A model generated the notes under the pieces. It saw only the letters and a program-made list of their open reading frames with translations. It had not been told where the DNA came from and made no database searches. From contig NZ_JPVZ01000002.1 of the NCBI RefSeq assembly GCF_001662875.1, positions 310,001 to 374,000 of the forward strand: a stretch of DNA of 64,000 nucleotides, in the 5' to 3' direction. The stretch is from Thalassospira tepidiphila MCCC 1A03514. GTDB lineage: Bacteria > Pseudomonadota > Alphaproteobacteria > Rhodospirillales > Thalassospiraceae. Below are positions 54,321 through 63,830 of this stretch, piece by piece; position 1 is the first letter of the stretch, and every line of letters begins with the position of its first letter. The position numbers and the translations under genes are program-made.

Positions 54321-55175
54321 ATGCGATATAATCGATGGGCCCTTTACGGATTGCTTTGCCTGGCGGCCGTTATGATCATGGCCCCTGTTTTCATCATGAT
54401 TTCGACATCGCTGAAATCAATGGATGAAATCAGGAATGGCAGCATCTTTACCCTGCCAACTGATCCAAGCTTTGCCGCCTGGAGCAAAGCCTGGTTTGGT
54501 GACTGCACCCAGACACTTGGCGAAAAATGCGGTGGGTTGTCATCTTCGTTCATGACCTCGGTACAGATCGTCATCCCCGCCTTGTTCCTGTCGGTCGGGC
54601 TTGGGGCGGTGACGGGCTATTCGCTGGCGGTGTGGAAGATGAAGGGGGCGAATGTGATGTTTGCAGCCCTTCTGGTGGGCATGTTCATTCCCCCGCAAGT
54701 AACGCTTTATCCCCTGATCATCATGATCCGCGAGTTGGGGATTTTCGGATCCATTCCGGGTCTTATTCTGGTGCATGTCATCTGGGGTGTCGCATTTACC
54801 ACGATGATGTTCAGAAACTTTTTCAAAACCGTTCCGCAGGATCTTTTAAAGGCGGCCCGCATTGACGGGGCCGGGTTCTGGCGATTGTTCTGGCATGTGA
54901 TGTTGCCATTGTCGCTGCCGATCTTGGGTGTCGCGATGATTTTGCAGTTCACCTACATCTGGAACGACTTCCTGTTGGGGCTGACATTTGGCGGGCGATC
55001 TGGCCAGCCGATGACGGTGGCACTGAACAACCTTGTCGGATCCCAGTTCGGCGAGAAGGAATACAATGTTGATATGGCTGCAACCATGCTGACGGCCTTG
55101 CCCACACTGGCGGTTTATCTGCTGTCCGGGCGGTTGTTTGTGCGCGGCATTGCCGCAGGTGCAGTGAAAGGATAA
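54321..55175 (+). CDS. ABC sugar transporter permease (inner subunit 2)
   Basis: 284 residues from the ATG at 54321, two bases after the first permease; the longer frame from 54243 lies inside it. MalG-like, six segments: WALYGLLCLAAVMIMAPVFIMIST, SVQIVIPALFLSVGLGAVTGYSLAV, NVMFAALLVGMFIPPQVTLYPLIIM and further. EAA loop: FKTVPQDLLKAARIDGAGFWRLFWHVMLPLSLPI. A periplasmic insertion with Cys residues (GDCTQTLGEKCG) after segment one is typical of the GtsC-type subunits. Followed by the ATPase five bases later. Confidence 0.92.
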   Translation: MRYNRWALYGLLCLAAVMIMAPVFIMISTSLKSMDEIRNGSIFTLPTDPSFAAWSKAWFGDCTQTLGEKCGGLSSSFMTSVQIVIPALFLSVGLGAVTGYSLAVWKMKGANVMFAALLVGMFIPPQVTLYPLIIMIRELGIFGSIPGLILVHVIWGVAFTTMMFRNFFKTVPQDLLKAARIDGAGFWRLFWHVMLPLSLPILGVAMILQFTYIWNDFLLGLTFGGRSGQPMTVALNNLVGSQFGEKEYNVDMAATMLTALPTLAVYLLSGRLFVRGIAAGAVKG

Positions 55176-55180
55176 CGGGA

Positions 55181-56260
55181 ATGAATGGCGTCGAACTGCG
55201 CAATGTGACCAAGGCCTATGCCGGGATCACGGTGATGGAAAACATCAATCTGGAAATTGCCGACGGGGATTTTCTGGTGCTATTGGGGCCATCGGGGTGC
55301 GGCAAATCAACATTGCTGAACATGATTGCCGGTCTGGAACCGGTGACGGGGGGCGCGATTGATATTAACGGGCGCGACGTAACAGCACTTGAGCCCGACG
55401 AGCGCGATATCGCGATGGTGTTTCAATCCTACGCCCTCTATCCGACGATGTCGGTGCGCAAGAATATCGGCTTTGGCCTTAAGATGGCGGGCATGCCCAA
55501 GCCCGAGATCGAAGAACGGGTGAACGAAGTCGCCGAACTTTTGCAAATCACGCCCCTTCTGGATCGCAAGCCATCCCAGCTTTCAGGCGGGCAACAGCAA
55601 CGCGTTGCGATTGGCCGGGCGCTGGTGCGCGAACCCGCGGTCTTCCTGTTTGATGAGCCGCTATCGAACCTGGATGCCAAACTGCGTGCAGATATGCGGA
55701 TCGAGCTTAAGCGTCTGCATGAACGTCTTGGCCGCACGATTGTCTATGTCACCCATGATCAGATCGAGGCAATGACACTGGCAACCAAGGTTGTCGTGCT
55801 TGATCGCGGCAGCATCCAGCAGGCCGACACCCCGGAAAATGTGTATCGCCGCCCGGCAAACCGGTTTGTTGCCAGTTTTGTCGGTGCACCGACGATGAAT
55901 TTCGTCGATGGCACTCTTGTTCGCGATGGTGATCAGGTCTTTTTCGATACCGGTAACGGGAAATTGCCGCTGGTTGATGTCCCCGCCGAGGCCAGCGATC
56001 TGGTCGGGCGTCCGATGACGCTGGGCGCACGGCCGGAACATTTGATGTTTGATGATGCCGGGATTTCGGCGCGCGTCGTGCTGGCGGAGCCGACCGGCCC
56101 TGATCAATATGTCCGACTTGCGGTGGCTGGTGCGGAAATGACTGCCCGAAGTGGGCCGGAACAGGCCTTCAAGCCGGGATCAGACATCAGGGTCGTGATT
56201 GATGGTGCGCGGATGTCGCTTTTTGATCTGCAAAACGGCAAGGCGCTTTTGCACGGCTGA
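55181..56260 (+). CDS. ABC sugar transporter ATP-binding protein (UgpC/MalK type)
   Basis: 359 residues. Walker A GPSGCGKS at 36-43, the Q-loop VFQSYALYPTMSV, signature LSGGQQQR, Walker B VFLFDEPLSNLDAK and the switch His in VTHDQIEAMTLA. A C-terminal TOBE/OB regulatory region (about 235-359) includes LGARPEHL. This type energises the two permeases of the same operon and can be shared by other sugar importers. Last gene of the operon; no terminator was recognised before the convergent dipeptidase. Confidence 0.95.
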   Translation: MNGVELRNVTKAYAGITVMENINLEIADGDFLVLLGPSGCGKSTLLNMIAGLEPVTGGAIDINGRDVTALEPDERDIAMVFQSYALYPTMSVRKNIGFGLKMAGMPKPEIEERVNEVAELLQITPLLDRKPSQLSGGQQQRVAIGRALVREPAVFLFDEPLSNLDAKLRADMRIELKRLHERLGRTIVYVTHDQIEAMTLATKVVVLDRGSIQQADTPENVYRRPANRFVASFVGAPTMNFVDGTLVRDGDQVFFDTGNGKLPLVDVPAEASDLVGRPMTLGARPEHLMFDDAGISARVVLAEPTGPDQYVRLAVAGAEMTARSGPEQAFKPGSDIRVVIDGARMSLFDLQNGKALLHG

Positions 56261-56323
56261 GTTTATGTATTTGCAGGCCGTGGAATTGAAAAATGGCGGT
56301 GCCGGAATGCACCGCCATTTTGT

Positions 56324-56884
56324 TTATTTGACCATCATTGGTTCGGGCAGCGAACTGTCGGAAAACAGCGGATAGCGCGCGCGGGCATTGGGCAACTGAT
56401 AGTGCCACCATTCATGATCGTAATATTCGAAGCCGGCACTGACCATGATGCCAAGGAGCAGGAAGCGGTTGGCTTCGGCCTCTTTGGAGATCAAATCAGA
56501 GCCGTGATAGGACCGGATATGCATTTCATCAAACCCTGCTCCCATATCCAGTTCCTTGCCGTTTTGATCAATCAGCGTTAGATCAATGGCCACACCACGG
56601 CCATGTGGCGATCCGAAATCCGGATTGGCGACGAAATCGGGGTTGGGCGAATGGTTCCAAAGGGCCCGTTGGGCTTCCTGGGGACGAAACGCATCAAGAA
56701 TGCGCAATTTCACCCCCTGACGACGCGCCATAGCAGCGGCCTTTTTCAGACAGGCAGCGGCATCCGCGTGAAGATAGCAGGCAGGTCGTGTATAAATCGG
56801 TGCCCCGGTGAAATTGCGATCCGTGGCATAGACGATATCAATTTCGACATCATATTCGTAAGGCGTAATTTCGACCAGCGCCAT
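56324..56884 (-). CDS. D-alanyl-D-alanine dipeptidase (VanX/DdpX-like)
   Basis: 186 residues from the ATG at 56884, nine bases after a GGGAG site. Zinc peptidase of family M15D: the SxHxxGxAxD motif is FGSPHGRGVAIDL, the catalytic Glu and third ligand are in HEWWHYQL, and RILDAFRPQEAQRALW is the substrate-binding segment. No signal peptide, so it is cytoplasmic, as in DdpX, which salvages D-Ala-D-Ala as a carbon source. No van regulators are nearby, so vancomycin resistance is not implied. Confidence 0.92.
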   Translation of the reverse strand: MALVEITPYEYDVEIDIVYATDRNFTGAPIYTRPACYLHADAAACLKKAAAMARRQGVKLRILDAFRPQEAQRALWNHSPNPDFVANPDFGSPHGRGVAIDLTLIDQNGKELDMGAGFDEMHIRSYHGSDLISKEAEANRFLLLGIMVSAGFEYYDHEWWHYQLPNARARYPLFSDSSLPEPMMVK

Positions 56885-56930
56885 TGCCGGAGGCTCCCTG
56901 TTCTTGTCGTTCACCGATTACATAAAGAAG

Positions 56931-57704
56931 ATGCTGACTGGACAGTCGCGCATATCAGATCGCGCCGACCATAGCGCATCAGACGCCGCAAAGACAAAGG
57001 CGGAAAAGTCAGGTCCGACACTTTTGGCGATTGATACGGCATCAACGTCTCTGTCGACGGCCGTCTTGATAAATGGCGAGGTCAAAGGCGAACTTTATGA
57101 AGATATGGAACGCGGTCAGGCCGAGCACCTGATGGGTTTCATTGCCAAGACGCTTGAGATCGCGAAAGTCGAACTTGCCGATCTTGACGGGATTGCGGTG
57201 ACGGTTGGTCCGGGGGCGTTTACCGGCATGCGGATCGGCCTTTCGACGGCGCGTGCGCTTGGTCTGGCGCGCAAGATCCCGGTGGTCGGCGTCAGTTCGC
57301 TTGAAGCCGTCGCCTATGGCGTGACGGAGCGCGATCATCAGGGCCGCAATATCCTGGTCGCGCTTGATAGCAAACGAAACGAGATCTTTGCCCAGGCTTT
57401 TGATGGCAAAAAACGCCCGCTTAGCAATGCTGAATGTGTCGCCCCGCGTCAGGCCCTGATGATGGCGCCACCCGGTGATACCTTGCTTGCCGGGGATGCC
57501 ACCCCGCGCCTTCTGACGGCCGCCGCCCATGCGCCGGACGCCTTTTATGATTGCACCGCACCGGGCCTTCCGCGGGCGGGAAATGTGGCAAGGATCGCGG
57601 CCGCGCGTTGGGAAACCGGTGAAAACCTGGCGCCGGTGCCGCTTTACCTGCGCGCCCCCGATGCAAGACGCATCGAAGATCAGGGACCGCAGAAAAAGAA
57701 ATGA
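56931..57704 (+). CDS. tsaB: tRNA threonylcarbamoyladenosine biosynthesis protein TsaB
   Basis: Partner of TsaD in making t6A37 of tRNA. 257 residues from ATG 56931; the frame opens at a TTG 56904, and neither start has a standard site. The ASKHA-type fold shows LLAIDTASTSLSTAVL, ERGQAEHLMGFIAKTLEIAKVELADLDGIAVTVGPGAFTGMRIGLSTARALG. The C-terminal half is variable. It overlaps rimI by four bases (ATGA), a common order in proteobacteria. Confidence 0.95.
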   Translation: MLTGQSRISDRADHSASDAAKTKAEKSGPTLLAIDTASTSLSTAVLINGEVKGELYEDMERGQAEHLMGFIAKTLEIAKVELADLDGIAVTVGPGAFTGMRIGLSTARALGLARKIPVVGVSSLEAVAYGVTERDHQGRNILVALDSKRNEIFAQAFDGKKRPLSNAECVAPRQALMMAPPGDTLLAGDATPRLLTAAAHAPDAFYDCTAPGLPRAGNVARIAAARWETGENLAPVPLYLRAPDARRIEDQGPQKKK

Positions 57705-58219
57705 GCCCGGCCAAATCCAACGATGGCAGTTCTGGTTATGACGCCTCGCAGATTGTGCTGGTGCCTTTGACGACGGCCTTTGCGACGGTGGCAAGCGCGC
57801 TACATGCCGAGGGGTTTGATGATGCCTGGGACGAGGATGCGATTATCCGGTTGCTTGATGTGCCCGGTGCGTTTGGCATTTTGGCTTATCGACCCGGCGA
57901 TCAGGCCAAAAATGCAAAAGATCAGCCACTTGGCTTTGTTCTGATGCAGACTGTTCTCGATGAGGCGGAAATCAATACCATCACGGTTGCCCCGGATGCC
58001 CGGCGCATGGGGGTTGGACGGGCATTGCTTGATGCGGTCAAGGATCGCCTCTTGGCGGCGGGTGTTACCCGTATCTTGCTGGAAGTCGCAGTCGATAATG
58101 ATGGCGCGATTGCGCTTTATCGTCAGAACGGCTTTGCCGAAATTGGGCGTCGCAAAGGCTACTATGCCCGGCCCAATGGCCGAAAAGTTGATGCCTTGGT
58201 CCTCGAACGACTGATCTAG
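57701..58219 (+). CDS. rimI: Ribosomal protein S18 alanine N-acetyltransferase-like RimI
   Basis: 172 residues, GNAT fold: GFVLMQTVLDEAEINTITVAPDARRMGVGRALLDAVKDRLLAAGVTRILLEVAVDNDGAIALYRQNGFAEIGRRKGYY. The acetyl-CoA loop is RRMGVG, and the Asn-Ile-Ala-type substrate pattern EVAVDN.GAIALY is that of RimI. The N-terminal tail of about 18 residues is slightly long. Four-base overlap with tsaB gives coupled translation. Confidence 0.92.
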   Translation: MSPAKSNDGSSGYDASQIVLVPLTTAFATVASALHAEGFDDAWDEDAIIRLLDVPGAFGILAYRPGDQAKNAKDQPLGFVLMQTVLDEAEINTITVAPDARRMGVGRALLDAVKDRLLAAGVTRILLEVAVDNDGAIALYRQNGFAEIGRRKGYYARPNGRKVDALVLERLI

Positions 58220-58385
58220 ATAATTTTTTCGATGTCGGTGACCTTTTCGATCCATGGCAGGAATTTTTGTTTGCCAATAGGGTGTTAGGCAATCTGGAAC
58301 AATTTTAATCGATTATACCCACATAATGAGTGTGGTTTTGAGCGCCAACCTGTTGTAGTGTAAGCCTGCATCGGAACTGGCGGTT

Positions 58386-58634
58386 TTATGATCCCTTGCG
58401 GATTATGAGTCGGTAGGTTCCCGGTGTATCAGTGATTTCGGCCAGTTCGACGACTTCGTCGCCCATCTCGGTTACCGAGCGCGGAACGTTTTTTAACGGT
58501 TCACCAGCGCCGAGGGTAACCTCCAGAACCTGACCCGGTGTCATGGTTTCGAGTTTGAGGCGGGTGCGCACAAATGTCATCGGGCAGACGTCGTTTGTGA
58601 TGTCTATTTTATGGTCGGGGGTTGCGGTGGCCAT
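58386..58634 (-). CDS. TusA/SirA-family sulfurtransferase-like protein
   Basis: 82 residues, the size of TusA. The family motif is C17-P-M: ITNDVCPMTFVRTRLKLETMTPGQVLEVTLGAGEPLKNVPRSVTEMGDEVVE. C17 is the persulfide-carrying Cys in this family. Its place in a 2-thiouridine relay is uncertain because alphaproteobacteria commonly lack the TusBCDE partners. The 252-base gap to fur on the opposite strand holds the two promoters, but no gene. Confidence 0.9.
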   Translation of the reverse strand: MATATPDHKIDITNDVCPMTFVRTRLKLETMTPGQVLEVTLGAGEPLKNVPRSVTEMGDEVVELAEITDTPGTYRLIIRKGS

Positions 58635-58887
58635 GTTGGTCTCCTGCCTTGATGCGTAACTTTGAAGTAGCGCCCTTCATCGCAGGTAGCAAGTGGCCAG
58701 AAGAATGCCGATATGATTGTGATTGCAGGGTGTTAGTACCGGCGATCTACAGGAAGCGGAATTTATCGCGAATTCAACCTTGCGATATGTGGCGGATTTT
58801 TCAATATTGAGCCACAAGAGATCGACGCCAGAGACACGTCTCGGCTGGGGACAGGTGGAACCGGAAACGGAAACGAGAAACAAGACA

Positions 58888-59310
58888 ATGCTTGCAGAAT
58901 CAACTATCGAGCAGAAATGCATCGACGCGGGCCTGAAAATGACGGGCCAACGCCGGGTGATTGCCCGTGTGCTCTCTGAGTCCGAAGACCACCCGGACGT
59001 TGAACTGGTCTATCGTCGGGCGACCGACATTGATCCGAAGATTTCGATTGCGACCGTATATCGTACCGTGCGCCTGTTCGAAGAGGCGGACATCCTTGAG
59101 AAACACGATTTCGGCGATGGCCGTGCGCGTTACGAGGAACTGACCGAAGAACATCACGATCACCTGATCGACATGCGCTCGGGCGAGGTGATTGAGTTTT
59201 CGAACGAAAAAATCGAAAACCTTCAGGAAGAGATTGCGAAGGAACTGGGCTTCCGTCTGGTGGGGCATCGTCTTGAGCTTTACGGTGTTCCTTTGAAAGA
59301 CGGCAAGTAA
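58888..59310 (+). CDS. fur: Fur family transcriptional regulator
   Basis: 140 residues from ATG 58888 (MLAESTIEQKCIDAGLKMTGQRRVIARVLSE); the longer frame from 58723 has no good site. N-terminal winged helix: HPDVELVYRRATDIDPKISIATVYRTVRLFEEADILEKHDFGDGRARYE. The metal-binding and dimer half has EEHHDHLIDMRSGEVIEFSNEKIE. No CxxC pairs at the C-terminus. In alphaproteobacteria such proteins may sense Fe or Mn (Fur/Mur); Irr is less likely, given the missing HHH cluster. Strong hairpin terminator downstream. Confidence 0.9.
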   Translation: MLAESTIEQKCIDAGLKMTGQRRVIARVLSESEDHPDVELVYRRATDIDPKISIATVYRTVRLFEEADILEKHDFGDGRARYEELTEEHHDHLIDMRSGEVIEFSNEKIENLQEEIAKELGFRLVGHRLELYGVPLKDGK

Positions 59311-59347
59311 TTCCAGCGTTCAATCGCGCACTGAACTTACAGTTTTC

Positions 59348-59383
59348 AAGGCCACTTGCTGAAACAGGCAAGTGGCCTTCATA
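59348..59383 (+). terminator. Terminator of fur
   Basis: Perfect 12-bp stem AAGGCCACTTGC / GCAAGTGGCCTT (59348-59359 with 59368-59379, 8-base loop), 37 bases after the fur stop, followed by CATAATTTTG. Confidence 0.75.
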
Positions 59384-59472
59384 ATTTTGTTACCTGTTCT
59401 TCACAAAGCCTTCACTCGCTCTTCACGCCGTTCTTGCGCAAAATCCGTGCAGTTGAACGAAAGGGTGTTGTC

Positions 59473-60267
59473 ATGCGTGACGAAAAACAGCTTCAGAGGC
59501 TTGAGGTTCGCCTTGCCGAGAATGAAAACGAAATTCTCGCCAGCCAGAAGCTTCGCTACAAAGTGTTCTATGAAGAACGCGGCGCCAAACCGACCGAGGA
59601 AATGGCAGCCGAAAAGCGCGACTTCGATCACTATGATCCGCTCTGCGATCATCTGCTTGTTCTTGATCACAATCGCGGTGCCGGTGCAGATGCGGTTGTT
59701 GGCACCTATCGCCTGCTGCGCCAGTCAGTAGCCAACGAGCATGGCGGCTTTTACAGTGCTGATGAATACCATATCGAAAGCATGCTTAATGCGGTGAAAG
59801 ATACCGGCGAGATCATGGAACTGGGTCGTTCCTGTGTCGAAGCCGAATACCGCACCATGCCGACCTTGCAGCTTTTGTGGCAGGGGATCGCGGCCTACGT
59901 TTTCAAATACGACATCAAACTGATGTTTGGCTGCGCATCCTTCCACGGCACCGATCCGGATGCCTTCAAGGATGTCCTGACTTATCTGCATCACAATCAC
60001 CTTGCCCCCGAAGACATGCGTCCGCGTGCGATTGCCGATCGTTACGAGCCGATGATGCGTGCCGAGATCGATGGCATTGATCAGCGCCAAGCACTTCGTG
60101 ATTTGCCGCCGCTGATCAAGGGCTATCTGCGTCTGGGTGGTTTTGTCGGTGACGGGGCAGTGGTCGACCATCAGTTCAACACCACCGACATTTGCATCGT
60201 GTTGCCGACCGAAAAGGTAACCGATCGCTATTACAAGCATTACGAACGCACCGCGAGGGTATCGTGA
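59473..60267 (+). CDS. olsB: Ornithine-lipid acyltransferase OlsB (acyl-ACP:ornithine, GNAT fold)
   Basis: Transfers a 3-hydroxyacyl chain from ACP to ornithine, first step to ornithine lipids. 264 residues from ATG 59473 (MRDEKQLQRLEVRLAENENEILASQKLRYKVFYEE). OlsB/hemolysin-acyl GNAT motifs: YEERGAKPTEEMAAEKRDFDHYDPLCDHLLV, VVGTYRLLRQ, FYSADEY, and MELGRSCVEAEYRTMPTLQLLWQGI, and KLMFGCASFHGTDPD. The stop overlaps the GTG of olsA by four bases. Confidence 0.93.
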   Translation: MRDEKQLQRLEVRLAENENEILASQKLRYKVFYEERGAKPTEEMAAEKRDFDHYDPLCDHLLVLDHNRGAGADAVVGTYRLLRQSVANEHGGFYSADEYHIESMLNAVKDTGEIMELGRSCVEAEYRTMPTLQLLWQGIAAYVFKYDIKLMFGCASFHGTDPDAFKDVLTYLHHNHLAPEDMRPRAIADRYEPMMRAEIDGIDQRQALRDLPPLIKGYLRLGGFVGDGAVVDHQFNTTDICIVLPTEKVTDRYYKHYERTARVS

Positions 60268-61169
60268 ACTGCTATGTGTGCGCTGCCATCCGCCTGATGG
60301 CCTATGTGCTTCTGACACTGGTATTGTTGCCGGTGCAGATGGTGGCAATTGCCGCACGATTGAGGCTGGCTGAAGAATTGCCGCGGTTCTATCACGCCCT
60401 TTGCCTGCGCATCCTGCATATCGAAGTTCGGGTTTCGGGCGTTGATATGATGGATGGGCCGGGTGTGATTGTGGCCAATCATGCATCCTATCTTGATATC
60501 CCGGTGCTGGGCGCCTTGACCCGTGGCAGCTTTATCGCCAAGACCGAAGTCGCCGACTGGCCGGTGTTTGGTTTGCTTGCCAAACTTTCACGCACCACCT
60601 TTATCGAACGCCGTGCGGCCCGATCCCGCGAACAGAACGATCAACTAAGCCAGCGTTTGCGCGATGGTGACAAGCTGATCCTGTTCCCGGAAGGGACAAG
60701 CAACGACGGTAACCGTGTGTTGCCATTCAAGTCGACCCTGTTTGCCGCAGCAGAGCGGGTGATGCCGGATGGGTCGCCGGTCAAATTCCAGCCGATTTCG
60801 ATTGCCGCCACCCGTCTTGATGGTGCACCGATTGGTCGCGACTTGCGGGCATTTTATTCCTGGTACGGGGATATGGACTTGGCCCCGCATTTGTGGCAGT
60901 TTCTCGCGCTCGGCAAGGTGACGGTTGAGATTGTTGTCCATCCGCCTGTGACGCTGGCAGATGCAGCCGGATCACGCAAGGAACTTGCCCGGATGTGTGA
61001 AGCCCGTGTTGCCCAGGGACATCAGGCAGCGTTGCGTGGCCTGCATCAGGGTGTGCCGGTTCAGTTGATTGACAGCGATCTGTCGGGCGAGCTGATCGGT
61101 TTTTCGCCGCTTGCGATCATTTCGGAAGATTTTCGACTGTTTGGTCCGGATCGACAGTTCGGCTCCTGA
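60264..61169 (+). CDS. olsA: Lyso-ornithine lipid O-acyltransferase OlsA (PlsC family)
   Basis: Adds the second acyl chain to lyso-ornithine lipid at the inner membrane. 301 residues from a GTG overlapping the olsB stop (GTGA). N-terminal membrane segment at about 9-32 (AYVLLTLVLLPVQMVAIAARL). Acyltransferase motifs: block I NHASYLD (HX4D), block II TTFIERRAARSREQNDQL, block III FPEGTSNDG and block IV VKFQPISIAA. Its direct link to olsB distinguishes it from phosphatidate-forming PlsC. Confidence 0.93.
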   Translation: MNCYVCAAIRLMAYVLLTLVLLPVQMVAIAARLRLAEELPRFYHALCLRILHIEVRVSGVDMMDGPGVIVANHASYLDIPVLGALTRGSFIAKTEVADWPVFGLLAKLSRTTFIERRAARSREQNDQLSQRLRDGDKLILFPEGTSNDGNRVLPFKSTLFAAAERVMPDGSPVKFQPISIAATRLDGAPIGRDLRAFYSWYGDMDLAPHLWQFLALGKVTVEIVVHPPVTLADAAGSRKELARMCEARVAQGHQAALRGLHQGVPVQLIDSDLSGELIGFSPLAIISEDFRLFGPDRQFGS

Positions 61170-61187
61170 CCGTTTTGCCGTATAATG

Positions 61188-61307
61188 CCCCGGTTGATGT
61201 GAAATTCGGTTTCACCTGACCGGGATTTCAGATAACGAGATGTCCGAGGAGTTCCGATCACCGATTGTTCGGAACTCAGGCGCGGTGTGAGTGATCACAC
61301 CGCTTTT
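61188..61307 (+). terminator. Three consecutive inverted repeats between olsA and miaB
   Basis: (a) Nested hairpin 61189-61224 with CCCGGT/ACCGGG outer and GTGAAA/TTTCAC inner stems. (b) GAGTTCCGA/TCGGAACTC (61249-61257 with 61269-61277). (c) GCGGTGTGA/TCACACCGC (61282-61290 with 61295-61303) followed by four T, a likely intrinsic terminator of olsBA. Confidence 0.6.
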
Positions 61308-61338
61308 CGGCGTTTTGAGAGAGCGAAACGGATCTGGC

Positions 61339-62730
61339 GTGACTGAACCGAAGAAACTTTTTGTAAAAACATATGGCTGTCAGATGAATGTCTATGACAG
61401 CCAGCGCATGCAGGATGTTCTGGCGCCGCTGGGTTACCAGCCTGTCGACAGTGCCGAGGGGGCCGATATGGTCATCCTCAATACCTGCCATATCCGCGAA
61501 AAGGCCGCCGAAAAGGTGTTTTCCGATTTGGGCCGCGTGCGCAAGCACAAGGAAGCCAAAGAAGCCAATGGCGGCGACAAGATGATTGTCGCCGTTGCCG
61601 GATGCGTCGCGCAGGCCGAAGGGGCCGAATTGATGAAGCGCGAACCGATGGTCGATATGGTGTTTGGTCCGCAGACCTATCATCGCCTGCCGGAAATGGT
61701 TGCGCGCGCCAATCGCGCAGTTGGCCGCAATCGCATCGTCGATACTGATTTCCCGGCCGAAGAAAAGTTTGATCATCTGCCAGAACAGGTTTCAAAACAG
61801 GGCTATTCAGCATTTCTGGCCATTCAGGAAGGCTGTGACAAGTTCTGCACGTTCTGTGTTGTGCCTTATACCCGCGGGGCGGAATATTCGCGCCCCGGTG
61901 CCGATGTCATCCGCGAAGCCAAGCAACTTGTCGCCCATGGCACGCGCGAACTGACCCTTTTGGGGCAGAATGTGAATGCCTATCACGGCGAGGCACCGAA
62001 TGGCGGCGAATGGACGCTTGGCCGGTTACTGCGTGAACTGGCCGAAATCGACGGGCTTGATCGTATCCGTTACACCACGTCGCATCCACGTGATGTGGAC
62101 GAGGATCTGATTTCGGCGCATCGCGATCTTAAAAAGCTGATGCCGTTCCTGCATTTGCCGGTTCAGGCCGGTGGCGACCGCGTTTTGCAGGCGATGAACC
62201 GCAAACATACGAATGCGGACTATCGTGATATCGCAGCACGGCTTAAGGATGCCTGTCCTGATCTTGCGCTGTCTTCGGACTTTATCGTCGGCTTCCCCGG
62301 TGAATCCGACAAGGATTTCGAAGACACGATGGAAATCGTGCGCGACATCACCTTCATCCAGGCGTTTAGTTTCAAATACAGCCCGCGCCCGGGAACCCCG
62401 GCATCGGCGATGGAGCTGCAGGTGCCTGAAAAAGTCAAAACCGAACGGATCATGCGCCTGCAGGCACTTCTGGCGGAGCAGCAGTTGGTGTTCAACCAGA
62501 AAAGTATCGGCAAGGAGATGGATGTCCTTCTGGAACGCCGGGGCAAGTATGAAGGCCAATTGGTGGGCAAAAGCCCCTATATGCAGCCGGTTCATGTCAG
62601 CGGTTTGCCTGAATCAGCCCTTGGACAGATCGTTCGCTTGAAAATCACCGAAGCGCTGCCTAATTCCCTTGGCGGCGAACTGGTCGACGCCACCCGAAAC
62701 GACCAGAAATCTGAAAGGAACGTTGCGTGA
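61339..62730 (+). CDS. miaB: tRNA (N6-isopentenyl adenosine(37)-C2)-methylthiotransferase MiaB
   Basis: Radical-SAM enzyme adding the methylthio group to i6A37 of tRNA. 463 residues from GTG 61339. The N-terminal auxiliary cluster cysteines are C14 (TYGCQMN), C50 (NTCHIREKA) and C89 (AGCVAQ). The radical-SAM triad C166-C170-C173 is in [15 protein letters not shown]. The middle domain has [13 protein letters not shown] and YTTSHPRDV, and the C-terminal TRAM domain (about 380-450) ends the protein. Overlaps phoH by four bases; the miaB-phoH-ybeY order is conserved. Confidence 0.97.
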   Translation: MTEPKKLFVKTYGCQMNVYDSQRMQDVLAPLGYQPVDSAEGADMVILNTCHIREKAAEKVFSDLGRVRKHKEAKEANGGDKMIVAVAGCVAQAEGAELMKREPMVDMVFGPQTYHRLPEMVARANRAVGRNRIVDTDFPAEEKFDHLPEQVSKQGYSAFLAIQEGCDKFCTFCVVPYTRGAEYSRPGADVIREAKQLVAHGTRELTLLGQNVNAYHGEAPNGGEWTLGRLLRELAEIDGLDRIRYTTSHPRDVDEDLISAHRDLKKLMPFLHLPVQAGGDRVLQAMNRKHTNADYRDIAARLKDACPDLALSSDFIVGFPGESDKDFEDTMEIVRDITFIQAFSFKYSPRPGTPASAMELQVPEKVKTERIMRLQALLAEQQLVFNQKSIGKEMDVLLERRGKYEGQLVGKSPYMQPVHVSGLPESALGQIVRLKITEALPNSLGGELVDATRNDQKSERNVA

Positions 62731-63830
62731 GCGGCACCCCCACGAAAAGCAAGACCAACACCAAAACCAAACACGCCCCCAAGGATTCCGATCAGATCGA
62801 GTTTCAGGACAACGCGCTTGCCCAGGTTTTGTACGGCCCGCAGGCCGAAAACCTGACGCGTTTGTCTGAACGGACCGGTGTTCAGGTTTCAAGCCGCGGG
62901 CTTGTGGTGATGCTGGCCGGTGATCCGGCCAAGGTTGCACAGGCCAAAAAGGTTCTTGCGCAACTTTATGCGCGCCTGCGTGATAAGGAAATCGATCATA
63001 TCGATGTCGAAACGGTAGAAGGTGCGGTGCGTCTTTCCGAACCGGACGACACCGATCCCTGGAGCGGCCAGACCAAGGACATGTTTGGTGGATCGCGTCT
63101 TACGATCCAGACCAAAAAACGCCGGATTTCGCCGCGCTCCAAACGCCAGAAGGACTATGTCGAGGCGATCCTTGATAACGAGCTGATCTTTGGCATCGGC
63201 CCGGCCGGTACTGGTAAGACCTATCTTGCGGTCGCGATGGCGGTGCAGGCGTTTATTCTGGGTCAGGTGGATCGTATCATCCTGTCGCGCCCCGCAGTCG
63301 AAGCCGGCGAACGCCTTGGCTTCTTGCCGGGTGATCTGAAAGACAAGGTCGATCCGTATCTGCGCCCGCTTTATGACGCGCTGCATGACACGCTTCCGGG
63401 GGATGTCGTGATCAAACGCATGGAAAGTGGCGAGATCGAAGTCGCCCCGCTGGCCTTCATGCGTGGTCGTACGCTTTCGCACGCCTTTGTCATTCTGGAC
63501 GAGGCGCAAAACACCACCCCGATGCAGATGAAAATGTTCCTGACCCGTCTGGGCGAAGGATCGCGCATGGTGGTGACCGGCGACATGACCCAGATCGATT
63601 TGCCCGATGGCACGAAATCCGGTTTGCGCGATGCACTTGAAACCATTGGCGATGTCAAAGGCGTTGCCACGATCAAGTTCGATCAGCGCGATGTTGTGCG
63701 CCATCACCTTGTGACCAAGATTGTCCAGGCCTATGACGCGGCGGATGCCCTGCGTGATCGCCTGAAAAAGGGCTATCGCGGTGACAAGGACAGCGCAGCC
63801 AAGGATACGGGTGATGACGGCACCGCTTGA
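62727..63830 (+). CDS. ybeZ: PhoH-family ATPase (PhoH-like, YbeZ)
   Basis: 367 residues, GTG start. Lys-rich N-terminal 20 residues, an N-terminal domain to about residue 100, then the P-loop ATPase with GPAGTGKT at 158-165, [30 protein letters not shown] and Walker [41 protein letters not shown]. YbeZ acts with YbeY in ribosome quality control and 16S rRNA maturation. Four-base overlap with miaB and 17-base overlap with ybeY. Confidence 0.95.
   Translation: MSGTPTKSKTNTKTKHAPKDSDQIEFQDNALAQVLYGPQAENLTRLSERTGVQVSSRGLVVMLAGDPAKVAQAKKVLAQLYARLRDKEIDHIDVETVEGAVRLSEPDDTDPWSGQTKDMFGGSRLTIQTKKRRISPRSKRQKDYVEAILDNELIFGIGPAGTGKTYLAVAMAVQAFILGQVDRIILSRPAVEAGERLGFLPGDLKDKVDPYLRPLYDALHDTLPGDVVIKRMESGEIEVAPLAFMRGRTLSHAFVILDEAQNTTPMQMKMFLTRLGEGSRMVVTGDMTQIDLPDGTKSGLRDALETIGDVKGVATIKFDQRDVVRHHLVTKIVQAYDAADALRDRLKKGYRGDKDSAAKDTGDDGTA

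Noticed and set aside
56324..56884. Vancomycin-resistance cluster around the VanX-like gene
   Set aside because: No vanA/vanH or sensor-regulator genes nearby; a cytoplasmic dipeptidase for D-Ala-D-Ala salvage is the simpler reading.
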